Shown: piece by piece, positions 50,272 through 59,569 of the stretch
Layout of the letters: the number at the start of each line of letters is the position of its first letter
Numbering within the stretch: position 1 is the stretch's first letter
NCBI RefSeq assembly: GCF_001590905.1
Contig: NZ_BCTT01000019.1
Span: 1-64,000, forward strand
Reading direction: 5' to 3'
DNA: 64,000 nucleotides
Source of the DNA: Serratia grimesii NBRC 13537
Lineage (GTDB): Bacteria; Pseudomonadota; Gammaproteobacteria; Enterobacterales; Enterobacteriaceae
Program-made: the position numbers and the translations under genes
Notes under the pieces: generated by a model
What the model saw: the letters and a program-made list of their open reading frames with translations, nothing else
Told to the model about the DNA's origin: nothing
Database searches by the model: none

Positions 50272-51369
50272 TTAGGCATTCCGTTCAGGAAGGCAAGCTG
50301 CGATCGAAGCAAGCACCATTTCATGCCCCACTCCGCCACGGACCTCCGCCTGGCCAATAGCCGTCGGCAGTACCAGGCGCAATTCACCGGCCAGTACCTT
50401 CTTATCACGCATCATATGCGGCAGATAAGATTCCGGCGCCATTTCCTGCGGGCCACACACCGGCAAACCAGCGCGCAACAACAGTGCTTTAATACGTTCA
50501 ATATCGTCGGTAGTGAACTGACCGAGACGGTGCGCAGTTTCCGCTGCCATCACCATACCGGCAGCAACAGCTTCCCCGTGCAACCATACACCATAGCCCA
50601 TTTCGGCTTCGATCGCATGGCCGTAAGTATGGCCCAGATTCAGCAACGCGCGCAGACCGCTTTCGCGTTCATCAGCGGCAACCACCTCGGCCTTCAGCTC
50701 GCAACAACGGCGGATACAATAGGCGAGCGCCTGCATATCCAACGCCATCAATGCATCGATATTGTTTTCCAGCCAGACAAAGAAATCGCGATCGAGAATA
50801 ATCCCGTACTTGATCACTTCAGCCAGACCAGAGGAGAGTTCACGCGCCGGTAAGGTTTTCAGGCAATCCAAATCAACCACCACAGAAGCCGGTTGATAGA
50901 ACGCGCCGATCATGTTTTTACCGAGCGGATGATTGACGGCGGTTTTGCCGCCAACAGAAGAGTCCACCTGCGACAGCAGCGTGGTAGGAACCTGGATAAA
51001 GCGGACACCGCGCTGATAACAAGCGGCGGCAAAGCCGGTAAGATCGCCAACCACGCCGCCCCCGAGGGCGATTAGCGTGGTATCACGACCGTGCGGCTTT
51101 TCCAACAGTGCCGAGAACACCTGCTCAAGCACGGCAAGGGATTTATACTGTTCGCCATCAGGTAAAATCACCTGATCCACCATGACGCCAGCCTGCTCCA
51201 GCACCTTCCGGACGTGGTCCAGATAGAGTGGTGCCAGGGTTTGGTTGGTGACCAGCATGACCTGTTCACCTGACTTCAGCGGCATAAAAGAAGCCGGATC
51301 GTTAAACAATCCGGCGGCTATGGTAATCGGGTAGCTGCGCTCCCCAAGCGTTACGGTAATTCTCTCCAT
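50272..51369 (-). CDS. aroB: 3-Dehydroquinate synthase
   Basis: A 365-residue enzyme for step 2 of the shikimate pathway (DAHP to 3-dehydroquinate; NAD+ and Zn2+). Visible motifs: [42 protein letters not shown], and metal His in [11 protein letters not shown] and [14 protein letters not shown] 51369 ([15 protein letters not shown]) is the family start; the frame is open six codons further. It is coupled to aroK across a 93-base spacer holding a CRISPR-repeat-like hairpin. Confidence 0.96.
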   Translation of the reverse strand: MERITVTLGERSYPITIAAGLFNDPASFMPLKSGEQVMLVTNQTLAPLYLDHVRKVLEQAGVMVDQVILPDGEQYKSLAVLEQVFSALLEKPHGRDTTLIALGGGVVGDLTGFAAACYQRGVRFIQVPTTLLSQVDSSVGGKTAVNHPLGKNMIGAFYQPASVVVDLDCLKTLPARELSSGLAEVIKYGIILDRDFFVWLENNIDALMALDMQALAYCIRRCCELKAEVVAADERESGLRALLNLGHTYGHAIEAEMGYGVWLHGEAVAAGMVMAAETAHRLGQFTTDDIERIKALLLRAGLPVCGPQEMAPESYLPHMMRDKKVLAGELRLVLPTAIGQAEVRGGVGHEMVLASIAACLPERNA

Positions 51370-51390
51370 GTCGCGCTCAGTTCTCAATGT

Positions 51391-51418
51391 GGTTTATCCC
51401 CGCTACCGCGGGGAACAC
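51391..51418 (-). repeat. Solitary type I-E CRISPR-repeat-like sequence in the aroK-aroB spacer
   Basis: Read on the minus strand (the aroKB transcript), it begins GTGTTCCCCGC, has loop GGTA and ends GCGGGGATAAACC. From memory of the E. coli type I-E 29-base repeat, it differs only at two loop-side positions and the last base. The CCCCGC/GCGGGG stem is perfect. It ends 21 bases before the aroB ATG. No second copy occurs in the window, so it is not an array. Confidence 0.75.
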
Positions 51419-51462
51419 AATCAGTCTTTCCGCATTTGCCGTGGCTAACACGGAAACCGCAA

Positions 51463-51984
51463 TCAGTTACTTTCCAGCATGTTGATAATCTGGTTGGCAA
51501 CCACTTTGGCGCTTTGATCGTCGGTGCGGATGGTGACATCTGCAATTTCTTCGTATAACGGATTGCGCTCTTTCGCCAGCGCTTCAAGCACTTCACGCGG
51601 AGGAGAATCAACCTGCAACAGCGGACGCTTTTTGTCGCGCTGAGTACGGGCTAACTGCTTCTCGATAGTGGTTTCCAGGTACACCACCACGCCACGCGCC
51701 GACAGACGGTTACGCGTTTCACGCGATTTAACCGAACCACCGCCGGTAGCCAGCACGATGCCTTGCTTTTCCGTCAGTTCATTAATGACTTTTTCTTCAC
51801 GATCGCGGAAACCTTCTTCACCTTCCACGTCGAATACCCAGCCCACGTCAGCTCCGGTACGTCGCTCAATTTCTTGATCGGAGTCGAAAAACTCCATATT
51901 GAGTTGCTGAGCTAACTGACGGCCAATAGTGCTTTTGCCGGCACCCATAGGCCCAACCAGAAAGATATTGCGTTTCTCTGCCAT
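51463..51984 (-). CDS. aroK: Shikimate kinase I
   Basis: A 173-residue P-loop kinase (step 5 of the shikimate pathway), the same length as E. coli AroK. Walker A is GPMGAGKST (11-19), the shikimate-binding Asp/Arg lie in [13 protein letters not shown], and GGG in [14 protein letters not shown]. It is first in the superoperon and divided from hofQ by 349 bases. Confidence 0.96.
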   Translation of the reverse strand: MAEKRNIFLVGPMGAGKSTIGRQLAQQLNMEFFDSDQEIERRTGADVGWVFDVEGEEGFRDREEKVINELTEKQGIVLATGGGSVKSRETRNRLSARGVVVYLETTIEKQLARTQRDKKRPLLQVDSPPREVLEALAKERNPLYEEIADVTIRTDDQSAKVVANQIINMLESN

Positions 51985-52333
51985 GTTTTTCGGTATTACT
52001 AAGACAATTCGTTAATGTTAACCCGCCCCGCCAATCAAATCAGCGGCGGGACCTAAACTGAAACCTCATGAACGATAGTGCGAGATCAGACGGAAAATTA
52101 TCTCAACACTCTTGGTAGTTTGGCAACCGAATAAATCGCAATCCACGCCGCAGGAGGGAAACCATACGTTTTTAACGGCGTCTTGGCGCTAACAAAAAAC
52201 CTCGGTGCTCAATTCGGTAACCCTTGTAAGCTAAATCGGTCGCAGCGTCAAACGCAGATGCCCCCAAGGTGATAAAAAAGTGCATCTGCTCATCAACTTT
52301 AGGCGATTTCTACCAAACCTGGGACCTTGCCGC
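51985..52333. other. Intergenic region between hofQ and aroK
   Basis: 349 bases with no convincing gene; it should hold the aroK promoter and a long leader. It contains inverted repeats: GCAGATGC (52254-52261) with GCATCTGC (52282-52289), and CCCGCC (52024-52029) with GGCGGG (52044-52049). The second lies about 40 bases before aroK and could form a leader hairpin. Confidence 0.5.
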
Positions 52334-53575
52334 TCAGGCCTTAATCAATGTCGGAGTAATAAATATCACCAGCTCGCGCCTTTTATGCTGTTTGCTGCTT
52401 TGTTTAAACAAGGATCCCAGTAGTGGCACATCACCCATCCCCGGCACTTTGTCCGCACCTTGAGCACTATGACGTTGAAAAATACCGCCTAAAACCACGG
52501 TTTCCCCGTCCTTTAGCGTCACTTGGGTTTTAATCTCCTGTTTATCTATTGCCAGTGTCTCGCCTGCTGCACGACTGATCGAGCGTCCAGGCATGTTCTG
52601 ACTGATATGCAATGCCAAGGTGATTCGCCCATTGGGTAAAATTTTCGGCGTGACTTCCATGCCCAAAACCGCCTCTTTGAACTCCATAGACGTCGAGCCG
52701 GTGGAGCCACTGCTCACCTCGTAAGGAATTTCCGTCCCTTGTTTGATGCTGGCCGTTTGCAAGTTCGCCGTCAGTAAGCGTGGACTGGCGATGATTTCCA
52801 CCCGGTTTTCCTGTTCCAGCGCCATCAGCTCCAAATCCAGCAGGCGCCCACCGATCCGAGCCAAGTGAAAACCGGCACTGAGTGCACTACGTTCCAGCGG
52901 CAAACTTACATTAAAGCCATTCATCTGCCACGATTTCGCTGGCCTTTCATCCGGTGCCAGTCCCCAACGCACACCAAGCTCACGCAAACTCTCGCTATTG
53001 ATGGTGACAACATGCGCCGCTAGTTGGACCTGTGCCAACGGCGCATCCATTTCCGCAATCCGCTGCGTTAACAACGCCACGACCGATGCAGTATCGCGAA
53101 CCAATACCGCATTGGTGCGCTTGTCCGCCACCACGCTACCGCGCTCACTCAGTAACATACGGCCCTGGGCATTCAGGCTTGCGGCAACCTCGGTGGCATC
53201 AGCATGGCTCAACGGCAGAGTCACGCTATGCAGTGGCTGTTTTTGTGCCAAGGCTTGTTGTTGCCTCTGTTTTTCCTGTTCATTCAGTTCAGGGTGCACC
53301 ATCATGACATTGCCCTCTAGAGTCATCGACAACTTCCCCATACGCAGGATCACGGCCAATGCCTGCTGCCAGGGTACGTTATCCAGCCTCAGCGTCAGAT
53401 TGCCCTCTACACCCACAGCAGTCACCACATTCAATTGCCGATAATCTGCCAACGCCTGCAACACGACGGTAACCGGCGCATCCTGAAACTCCAATGAAAT
53501 AGGGTCTTGGTCCTGTGCTGAACCAGTAATGGCTACGCCCCATAGCAACATCCCCAACCAGCGGCATCCTTTCAT
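52334..53575 (-). CDS. hofQ: HofQ, secretin for DNA uptake
   Basis: A 413-residue outer-membrane secretin of the PilQ/ComE family. A signal peptide (first about 20 residues, ending GSAQ) is followed by a secretin N-terminal (STN) domain with PVTVVLQALADYRQLNVV, an N-domain (about 115-190), and a C-terminal secretin domain with VLGMEVTPKILPNGRITLAL and VVLGGIF. In E. coli HofQ is needed to use external DNA as carbon source. It overlaps hofP by 4 bases. Confidence 0.92.
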   Translation of the reverse strand: MKGCRWLGMLLWGVAITGSAQDQDPISLEFQDAPVTVVLQALADYRQLNVVTAVGVEGNLTLRLDNVPWQQALAVILRMGKLSMTLEGNVMMVHPELNEQEKQRQQQALAQKQPLHSVTLPLSHADATEVAASLNAQGRMLLSERGSVVADKRTNAVLVRDTASVVALLTQRIAEMDAPLAQVQLAAHVVTINSESLRELGVRWGLAPDERPAKSWQMNGFNVSLPLERSALSAGFHLARIGGRLLDLELMALEQENRVEIIASPRLLTANLQTASIKQGTEIPYEVSSGSTGSTSMEFKEAVLGMEVTPKILPNGRITLALHISQNMPGRSISRAAGETLAIDKQEIKTQVTLKDGETVVLGGIFQRHSAQGADKVPGMGDVPLLGSLFKQSSKQHKRRELVIFITPTLIKA

Positions 53576-53940
53576 TCTTTTTCTTCCTTATGAGGGGTTC
53601 CCAGCACCAACACCGCCGTATTCTCAGCAGCAGGGCACTCTGTATCCCCGTCACCCTCTTCCCGTTTCAGCGTCAATCGTTTTGCCTGTACCTGCTCTAC
53701 CTGCCAACGCCCAGCAAGCAAGGTTTGGTGAGGAGCCAGCCGCAGCCACTGCCCAGTGGGGGTGATAACCCAGGCATGCCGTAACGCTCCTTGTCCGAGG
53801 GTCCCCTTCAATTTCCAACCCACCAATGATTCGGTCGCTGACACACAACCAGGTATTGGCAAGGGGCTAAAGGGATCTCGCGGCTGTGCCATCAACCCCA
53901 ACGGCAGTAATAACAGCCAGTAACCACTGCGTTTATTCAT
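53572..53940 (-). CDS. hofP: HofP, PilP-like protein
   Basis: A 122-residue protein with an N-terminal hydrophobic segment (GYWLLLLPLGLMAQ, probably a signal peptide) and a short beta domain with FSPLPIPGC and WKLKGTLG, a PilP-like layout. Identity is set mainly by its place between hofO and hofQ; sequence similarity across this family is weak. It overlaps hofO by 8 bases and hofQ by 4. Confidence 0.82.
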   Translation of the reverse strand: MNKRSGYWLLLLPLGLMAQPRDPFSPLPIPGCVSATESLVGWKLKGTLGQGALRHAWVITPTGQWLRLAPHQTLLAGRWQVEQVQAKRLTLKREEGDGDTECPAAENTAVLVLGTPHKEEKE

Positions 53941-54454
53941 TGATATTTACCGCCGTAGCCTCTGCCAACACCGCATCCTGGAAAGTAAAATCCGTAGTGA
54001 GACCTCCCGCCTGCGCTTCGACGGACATTTGAGCAAGGCGTAATTGGGCAGGTAAATTCTCCAGCAGTATTAATAACCTGCCGTAATTGAGATGCAGCCT
54101 CAGCATTTGCTGCGATGAGCCTTCATGTTGCTGCCAGCGTTGCAGCCCCGCGCCGACGCGTTGCAATACCGTCATCAAATCCCCCTTGGTGGCGGGTCGC
54201 TGTGCGATCTGTTGTAGATTTTGGTTCACCGCTTTAAGCGTTGGCATACGCGCCACTTGTTCTGATAACAGTTCAATACGTTGTGTGAGCAATTGATGCT
54301 CCGCCACGGTCTGTTCCAACTGCTGCCATTTCCCTTGCAGTAACAGGCCAAACAGCAGAGCCAGTCCACTAAACATGAGACCCTGTATCCCCAGCAGCGC
54401 ACGCCCCGGCAAGCCTAACCATCTCGCCATCCAACGTGGCAGCGGCTTATTCAT
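53933..54454 (-). CDS. hofO: HofO, PilO-like protein
   Basis: A 173-residue bitopic protein. A transmembrane segment (about residues 18-40) is followed by a coiled-coil-like stretch (KWQQLEQTVAEHQLLTQRIELLSEQV) and a C-terminal domain, as in PilO. ATG 54454 (MNKPLPRWMARW) is chosen because it overlaps the hofN end by 8 bases; the upstream extension to 54637 is the hofN shadow. Confidence 0.82.
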   Translation of the reverse strand: MNKPLPRWMARWLGLPGRALLGIQGLMFSGLALLFGLLLQGKWQQLEQTVAEHQLLTQRIELLSEQVARMPTLKAVNQNLQQIAQRPATKGDLMTVLQRVGAGLQRWQQHEGSSQQMLRLHLNYGRLLILLENLPAQLRLAQMSVEAQAGGLTTDFTFQDAVLAEATAVNINE

Positions 54455-54983
54455 CTCGGTTCCATTGCGCGACCAACGCAAATGAAAATAGGCCATCCTG
54501 CCGCCGCACCACTTCGGCCAGACGGTAGCTCTGCAATAATGACACTGTCGCCAATTGCTGCTCAAACTGAACCACCGCTTCATAACGGCGGCTAAGCCCC
54601 CGCAGACTGACGCTTTGCGCATTAGCTTCAAGCGCAATAAGCCACAATGGCGGGGGTAATAGCGTTGAGAATTGCTGTAATAACTGCAGATAACGTCGGT
54701 TATATACCTGGTTCTTATCGTACTGTTCCGCCAGCGCGGTTAAACGGGCCAGACGCGCCATCGCCTGTTGTAATTGCTGATGACGGTCGGTCAGTTCCGC
54801 TTGCTGGCGGACCAACACCAACAGTGCCTCGTGCCGCTGCGCCTGTTGCTGACTTAGCAGACCAAAAACCACCATCAACACAGCCAGCATGAGCACCAAT
54901 TGCAGCACCAACATTCGCAACCAAAAGGCACCACGCCGACGCTGAACCTGAACGCGCCAGGGCATAAGATTCACCTGATACAT
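54447..54983 (-). CDS. hofN: HofN, PilN-like protein
   Basis: A 178-residue bitopic protein beginning MYQVNLMPWRVQVQRRR. This is the PilN-type 'INLLPWR' cytoplasmic peptide that binds PilM. It is followed by a transmembrane segment (about 22-46) and coiled coil. ATG 54983 shares one base with the hofM stop. It belongs to the inner-membrane assembly platform with HofM and HofO. Confidence 0.85.
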   Translation of the reverse strand: MYQVNLMPWRVQVQRRRGAFWLRMLVLQLVLMLAVLMVVFGLLSQQQAQRHEALLVLVRQQAELTDRHQQLQQAMARLARLTALAEQYDKNQVYNRRYLQLLQQFSTLLPPPLWLIALEANAQSVSLRGLSRRYEAVVQFEQQLATVSLLQSYRLAEVVRRQDGLFSFALVAQWNRDE

Positions 54984-55819
54984 CAGCAGTCCTCTCCACG
55001 CAGCGCCAGGCCACCCGCCAAGACGAATGCCGCTGGCAATGCGGGTAAGGGGGGACGTAGTTGGCTGAAGGCACTGAACGGCGACCAAGGCAAGCACCCC
55101 GATGGCGTTTGCTCATCTGTTACGCTGCTATAGTAAATCTGATGTTCATCGTGCGATGGGCAGGCCGCACGCATTGCCGCCAGAGCCAGGCTCACACCGT
55201 CCGCTGACCCTATCGGCACAAGGCCATAGGCCGCACGGCGTGGGGCCGACCACAGCAATTCTTGGTCGAGGCGATGCAGCAGACCGGCATTGGCCGGTAG
55301 CCCTGCCGCTGCCGCCATCGTGCGCAGTGCACAAGGAGTGATATCAACCACCTGTGGCTGCAGATTGGCCTGTTGCAGGCAATGCAGCCACTGCTGCAAT
55401 TCTTGCTGACGTGCAGCAGTGAGCAGCAACGCGGTAGGGTCTGATGGTGAACAGCGGTAGTCCAGCGCCAGGGTTTGGCTGTCCAGCGGGAACTGTTTGA
55501 GCCCCTGACTGGTGATGTAGTCGCCGCGCGCAGGCTCTTTTAACCTGGCATCCGGCAACGGTAAGAGGTGTTGTAAAACCCGTTGTGCGGGCAGAGCAAT
55601 GCGTAAGGAAATATGTCTTGGTAACTGAATTCGCCATTGTCGCAGTACATGAATCAATGCCTCGGTCTCTACCAGACAACCTTCACGCAGCACCGGTTGC
55701 GGCAGCGTTTGTTGCCACCAGTGACGCAGTTGCCAGCCATGACGACGTCGCTGAGCCGCCAGCGCGCGAACGCAGTTGCTTTGTATATCCAGCCCCACCT
55801 GCCATGCTTGAGTGAACAT
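54983..55819 (-). CDS. hofM: HofM, PilM-like protein
   Basis: A 278-residue cytoplasmic protein with the position and approximate length of HofM (E. coli 259). It begins MFTQAWQVGLDIQSNCVRALAA, an actin-like first strand as in PilM, and ends FVLAGGLALRGEDC, like a PilM C-terminus. ATG 55819 is chosen because GGAGG lies 11 bases upstream; ATG 55837 coincides with that GGAGG. Divergent from mrcA, as in E. coli. Confidence 0.83.
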   Translation of the reverse strand: MFTQAWQVGLDIQSNCVRALAAQRRRHGWQLRHWWQQTLPQPVLREGCLVETEALIHVLRQWRIQLPRHISLRIALPAQRVLQHLLPLPDARLKEPARGDYITSQGLKQFPLDSQTLALDYRCSPSDPTALLLTAARQQELQQWLHCLQQANLQPQVVDITPCALRTMAAAAGLPANAGLLHRLDQELLWSAPRRAAYGLVPIGSADGVSLALAAMRAACPSHDEHQIYYSSVTDEQTPSGCLPWSPFSAFSQLRPPLPALPAAFVLAGGLALRGEDC

Positions 55820-55941
55820 ATTTCGCCCGACCTCCATATCGTCAGATGATAAAAGAACATATCCATGTTGCAGGCTTGCCTTTATACTACCGCGCGGTTG
55901 TTTATAAACTGCCCAAATGACATGAAAATGGGAAATCTCAG

Positions 55942-58500
55942 GTGAAGTTCGTAAAGTATTTACTAATCCTTGCAGTGTGTTGCATCGTGTTGGGGGCAGC
56001 CTCGATCTTTGGCTTGTACAAATATGTCGAGCCACAGTTGCCTGACGTTGCAACGCTGAAAGATGTGCGGCTGCAAATACCGATGCAGGTTTACAGCGCC
56101 GATGGCGAACTGATCGCCCAATACGGTGAGAAACGCCGTATTCCGCTGAAGCTAAACCAAATTCCGCCGGTCATGGTGCATGCGTTTATCGCCACCGAAG
56201 ACAGCCGTTTCTATGAGCATCACGGCGTCGATCCTGTCGGTATCTTCCGTGCAGCCTCTATTGCGCTGGTCTCTGGCCATGCGTCACAGGGGGCGAGTAC
56301 CATCACCCAACAGTTGGCGAGAAACTTCTTCTTAAGCCCGGAACGCACCCTGATGCGCAAAATCAAGGAAGCCTTCCTGGCCATTCGCATTGAACAAATG
56401 CTGAGCAAAGACGAAATTCTTGAGCTGTATCTGAACAAAATCTATCTGGGGTATCGCGCCTATGGCGTAGGTGCTGCGGCTCAGGTTTACTTCGGTAAAG
56501 ACGTCAGTCAGCTCAGCTTAAGCGAAATGGCGACTATCGCCGGCCTGCCAAAAGCACCGTCAACCTTCAACCCGCTTTATTCCCACGATCGCGCCGTCGC
56601 GCGCCGCAACGTGGTGCTGTCGCGCATGCTGGATGAGCACTACATCACCCAGGCGCAGTTCGATCAGGCACGCAGTGAAGAATTAGTGGCCAATTACCAT
56701 GCGCCGGAAATCAGCTTCTCTGCCCCCTATCTCTCCGAGATGGTACGCCAGGAGATGATCAAGCGTTATGGCGACAACGCCTATACCGACGGCTACAAGG
56801 TCTACACCACCATCACCAAGAAATTACAGCTGGCAGCGCAAGAGTCCGTACGTAATAACGTGCTGGCGTATGACATGCGCCACGGCTACCGCGGCCCGTC
56901 CAACGTGCTGTGGAAAGTCGGTGAAGCAGCCTGGGATCAAAAGCAGATCGTCGATTCGCTGAAAAATCTGCCTAACTACGGCCCGTTATCACCTGCCGTG
57001 ATCACAGCAACCAGCGCCGAAGAAGCGACGGCAATGATGGCAGACGGCAGTAATATCGCCTTGCCGATGTCTACCATGCGCTGGGCCAGACCGTACAAGT
57101 CCGATACTCAACAAGGCCCAACGCCGAAACGCGTCACCGATGTAGTGCAAGCCGGTCAACAGGTTTGGGTACGGAAGGTTGGCGAAAACTGGTGGCTGTC
57201 ACAAGTGCCAGACGTGAACTCAGCGCTGATTTCAATCAACCCGAATGACGGCGCAGTAAAAGCGCTGGTCGGCGGGTTTGACTTCAACCAGAGCAAATTT
57301 AACCGTGTGACCCAAGCGCTGCGCCAGGTCGGTTCTAATATCAAACCGTTCCTGTACACCGCCGCAATGGATAAGGGCCTGACCCTGGCAACTATCCTGA
57401 ATGACCTGCCGATCACCCGTTGGGATCCAGGTGCGGGTACCGACTGGCGTCCGAAGAACTCCCCACCAACCTACGATGGCCCAATTCGCCTGCGTCAGGG
57501 GTTGGGACAGTCGAAGAACGTGGTCATGGTACGTGCGATGCGTGCGATGGGTGTCGACTATGCAGCAGAATACCTGCAGCGCTTCGGGTTCCCGGCACAG
57601 AACATCGTGCATACCGAATCGCTGGCTCTGGGCTCTGCTTCATTCACCCCAATGCAGTTGGTGCGCGGTTACGCAGTATTGGCGAACGGCGGTTATCTGG
57701 TGGATCCGTACTTCATCACCAAAATTGAAGATGATAACGGCAACACCGTGTTCGAAACCAAACCACGAATTGTCTGCAGCAGCTGCAATTTGCCGGTAAT
57801 TTATGGCGATACTCATCGTTCAGCCGTGCTTTCCGAAGACAACATTGAAAATGTCGCGACGTCGCAGGCAGGTAACAATGGCAACGTGCCAATGCCACAA
57901 CTGGAGCAAGTCACTCCGGCTCAAGTGCAGCAAGACGGCGATCAGCAGTATGCGCCGCACGTTATCAGCACCCCGCTGGCGTTCCTGATGCATGATGCGC
58001 TGAACAGCAACATCTTCGGCGAACCCGGCTGGATGGGCACCGCCTGGCGTGCAGGTCGTGACCTGAAACGCCATGATATCGGCGGTAAAACCGGTACGAC
58101 CAACAGTTCAAAAGATGCCTGGTTCTCCGGCTATGGTCCAGACACCGTTACGTCAGTCTGGATTGGCTTCGATGACCATCGGCGTGATCTGGGCCGTTCA
58201 ACAGCTTCCGGCGCGATCCCGGATCAAATATCCGGCGGTGAAGGCGGTGCGAAGAGTGCACAACCGGCATGGGATGACTTTATGAAAACAGCGCTGGAAG
58301 GTATCCCAGAGCAGAAGGTCACACCACCACCGGGCATTATCAGCGTCACCATCGACAAGAGCAGCGGTAAGCTTTCAGGCGGTGGCGGCGGCAGCCGTTC
58401 CGAGTACTTTATTGAAGGAACTCAGCCGACGGACTACCCATCGCGGGATACCGGCACAACGCTGACGGATCCGGGTGGCGAGAGTCACGAGTTGTTCTAA
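55942..58500 (+). CDS. mrcA: Penicillin-binding protein 1A
   Basis: An 852-residue bifunctional peptidoglycan synthase in the inner membrane. N-terminal membrane anchor (about 5-27). Glycosyltransferase domain with catalytic Glu in ATEDSRFYEHHGVD and QGASTITQQLARN. An OB-like insert. Transpeptidase with SxxK in VGSNIKPFLY, SxN in GQSKNVV and KTGT in GGKTGTTNSSKDAWF. The C-terminus is Gly-rich. Start GTG 55942, as in E. coli mrcA. Divergent from hofMNOPQ. Confidence 0.97.
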   Translation: MKFVKYLLILAVCCIVLGAASIFGLYKYVEPQLPDVATLKDVRLQIPMQVYSADGELIAQYGEKRRIPLKLNQIPPVMVHAFIATEDSRFYEHHGVDPVGIFRAASIALVSGHASQGASTITQQLARNFFLSPERTLMRKIKEAFLAIRIEQMLSKDEILELYLNKIYLGYRAYGVGAAAQVYFGKDVSQLSLSEMATIAGLPKAPSTFNPLYSHDRAVARRNVVLSRMLDEHYITQAQFDQARSEELVANYHAPEISFSAPYLSEMVRQEMIKRYGDNAYTDGYKVYTTITKKLQLAAQESVRNNVLAYDMRHGYRGPSNVLWKVGEAAWDQKQIVDSLKNLPNYGPLSPAVITATSAEEATAMMADGSNIALPMSTMRWARPYKSDTQQGPTPKRVTDVVQAGQQVWVRKVGENWWLSQVPDVNSALISINPNDGAVKALVGGFDFNQSKFNRVTQALRQVGSNIKPFLYTAAMDKGLTLATILNDLPITRWDPGAGTDWRPKNSPPTYDGPIRLRQGLGQSKNVVMVRAMRAMGVDYAAEYLQRFGFPAQNIVHTESLALGSASFTPMQLVRGYAVLANGGYLVDPYFITKIEDDNGNTVFETKPRIVCSSCNLPVIYGDTHRSAVLSEDNIENVATSQAGNNGNVPMPQLEQVTPAQVQQDGDQQYAPHVISTPLAFLMHDALNSNIFGEPGWMGTAWRAGRDLKRHDIGGKTGTTNSSKDAWFSGYGPDTVTSVWIGFDDHRRDLGRSTASGAIPDQISGGEGGAKSAQPAWDDFMKTALEGIPEQKVTPPPGIISVTIDKSSGKLSGGGGGSRSEYFIEGTQPTDYPSRDTGTTLTDPGGESHELF

Positions 58501-58501
58501 C

Positions 58502-58533
58502 AAAAAGGGCCAGAGAAATCTGGCCCTTTTTTT
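58502..58533. terminator. Bidirectional terminator, mrcA / nudE
   Basis: AAAAAGGGCCAGA and TCTGGCCCTTTTT pair around a GAAA tetraloop with T-runs on both strands. Confidence 0.92.
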
Positions 58534-58549
58534 ATTTGGCGATTGGCAT

Positions 58550-59104
58550 CTAGCGTGAACCGCGTAGGAATGCCTCGGTAAGGAACAGCGCGCAAACGTT
58601 GCGTGCCTCACGGAAATCAGGCTCCGCCAACAGCGCCATCATGTCGGCTATTGGCCAACGCACCTGCGGTAGTGGCTCAGGCTCATCCCCTTCCAGGCTC
58701 TGCGGATAGAGATCGTGTGCCAAAACAATGTTCATTTTGCTGGAAAAGTACGACGGCGCCATGGTCAATTTACTTAGAAAATCAAAGTTTTTTGCACCAA
58801 AACCCACTTCTTCCATCAGCTCACGGTTGGCCGCTTCCAGTACACCTTCACCGGGATCAATCAACCCTTTGGGGAAACCCAGTTCGTAAGACTCGGTGCC
58901 CACTGCATATTCACGGATCAGCAATAAATCGTCACCAATCACCGGCACAATCATCACGGCCTCACGTTCTGAAGGCCGCATCCGCTCGTACACCCGCCGC
59001 ACACCGTTACTGAATTCCAGATCGACCGACTCAACGTTAAATAAACGCGAACGCGCGACCGTTTCCACTTTCAGAATTTTAGGTTTTTGCAGGTGTTTAT
59101 CCAT
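58550..59104 (-). CDS. nudE: ADP compounds hydrolase NudE
   Basis: A 184-residue Nudix hydrolase that cleaves ADP-ribose, NADH and Ap3A. The Nudix box is GLIDPGEGVLEAANRELMEE (with VGF after it), fitting Gx5Ex7REUxEExGU. The N-terminus MDKHLQKPKILKVETVARSR matches E. coli NudE. Convergent with mrcA, divergent from igaA. Confidence 0.95.
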   Translation of the reverse strand: MDKHLQKPKILKVETVARSRLFNVESVDLEFSNGVRRVYERMRPSEREAVMIVPVIGDDLLLIREYAVGTESYELGFPKGLIDPGEGVLEAANRELMEEVGFGAKNFDFLSKLTMAPSYFSSKMNIVLAHDLYPQSLEGDEPEPLPQVRWPIADMMALLAEPDFREARNVCALFLTEAFLRGSR

Positions 59105-59569
59105 GATTGCCTCAAATGAGTTATCCGGCTGTACGCCACAGTACCGGGCGTGGTGATACGGATAACCAGAATAATGATTGGCGTGACGCGCAGTTCACAT
59201 ACGCTTAAACGCTGACCAAATCCGATCTTGATCACATTGTGCGTTAATGAGAACCTTTGCTGCAACGAGCACAAGCAGTAATTTACTTTTTTTTAACAAG
59301 CGTAGCCAGCACCCACCGACTTTCTATCCCTTTTAAGTAAAAAGAGCGCATTAAAATAAGATAATGCCGATATCGATAGAGAAACCGGGTTGCTATCATC
59401 ACGCAGGTAAGACACAACGTTAAAACGAAGAGTTTTATGAAGAAATGAGATCCCGGTGGAGAATCCGTTCTCCCGTTACTGTTCTGGGTGTCTCTTGGTC
59501 ATTTGACTGCGTATAATGCGCCACGATTCATCAGGTTGGTGAGGTTCACGGGTACAGAATGGGGATAGC
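59105..59569. other. Divergent nudE-igaA intergenic region
   Basis: 465 bases with no convincing gene. A consensus TATAAT (59512-59517) about 53 bases before igaA is the likely igaA -10; the best -35 at 17-18 bases spacing is poor, so an activator or extended contact may be needed. I see no repeat element. Confidence 0.5.

Noticed and set aside
51360-51480. A CRISPR array at aroK-aroB
   Set aside because: Only one repeat-like unit is present. I looked about 61 bases to either side for a second copy and found none, and no cas gene is in the window. It is reported as a solitary repeat.
53933-54637. Longer HofO starting at 54637
   Set aside because: The first 61 residues are the out-of-frame reading of hofN; ATG 54454 gives a proper PilO-like topology.
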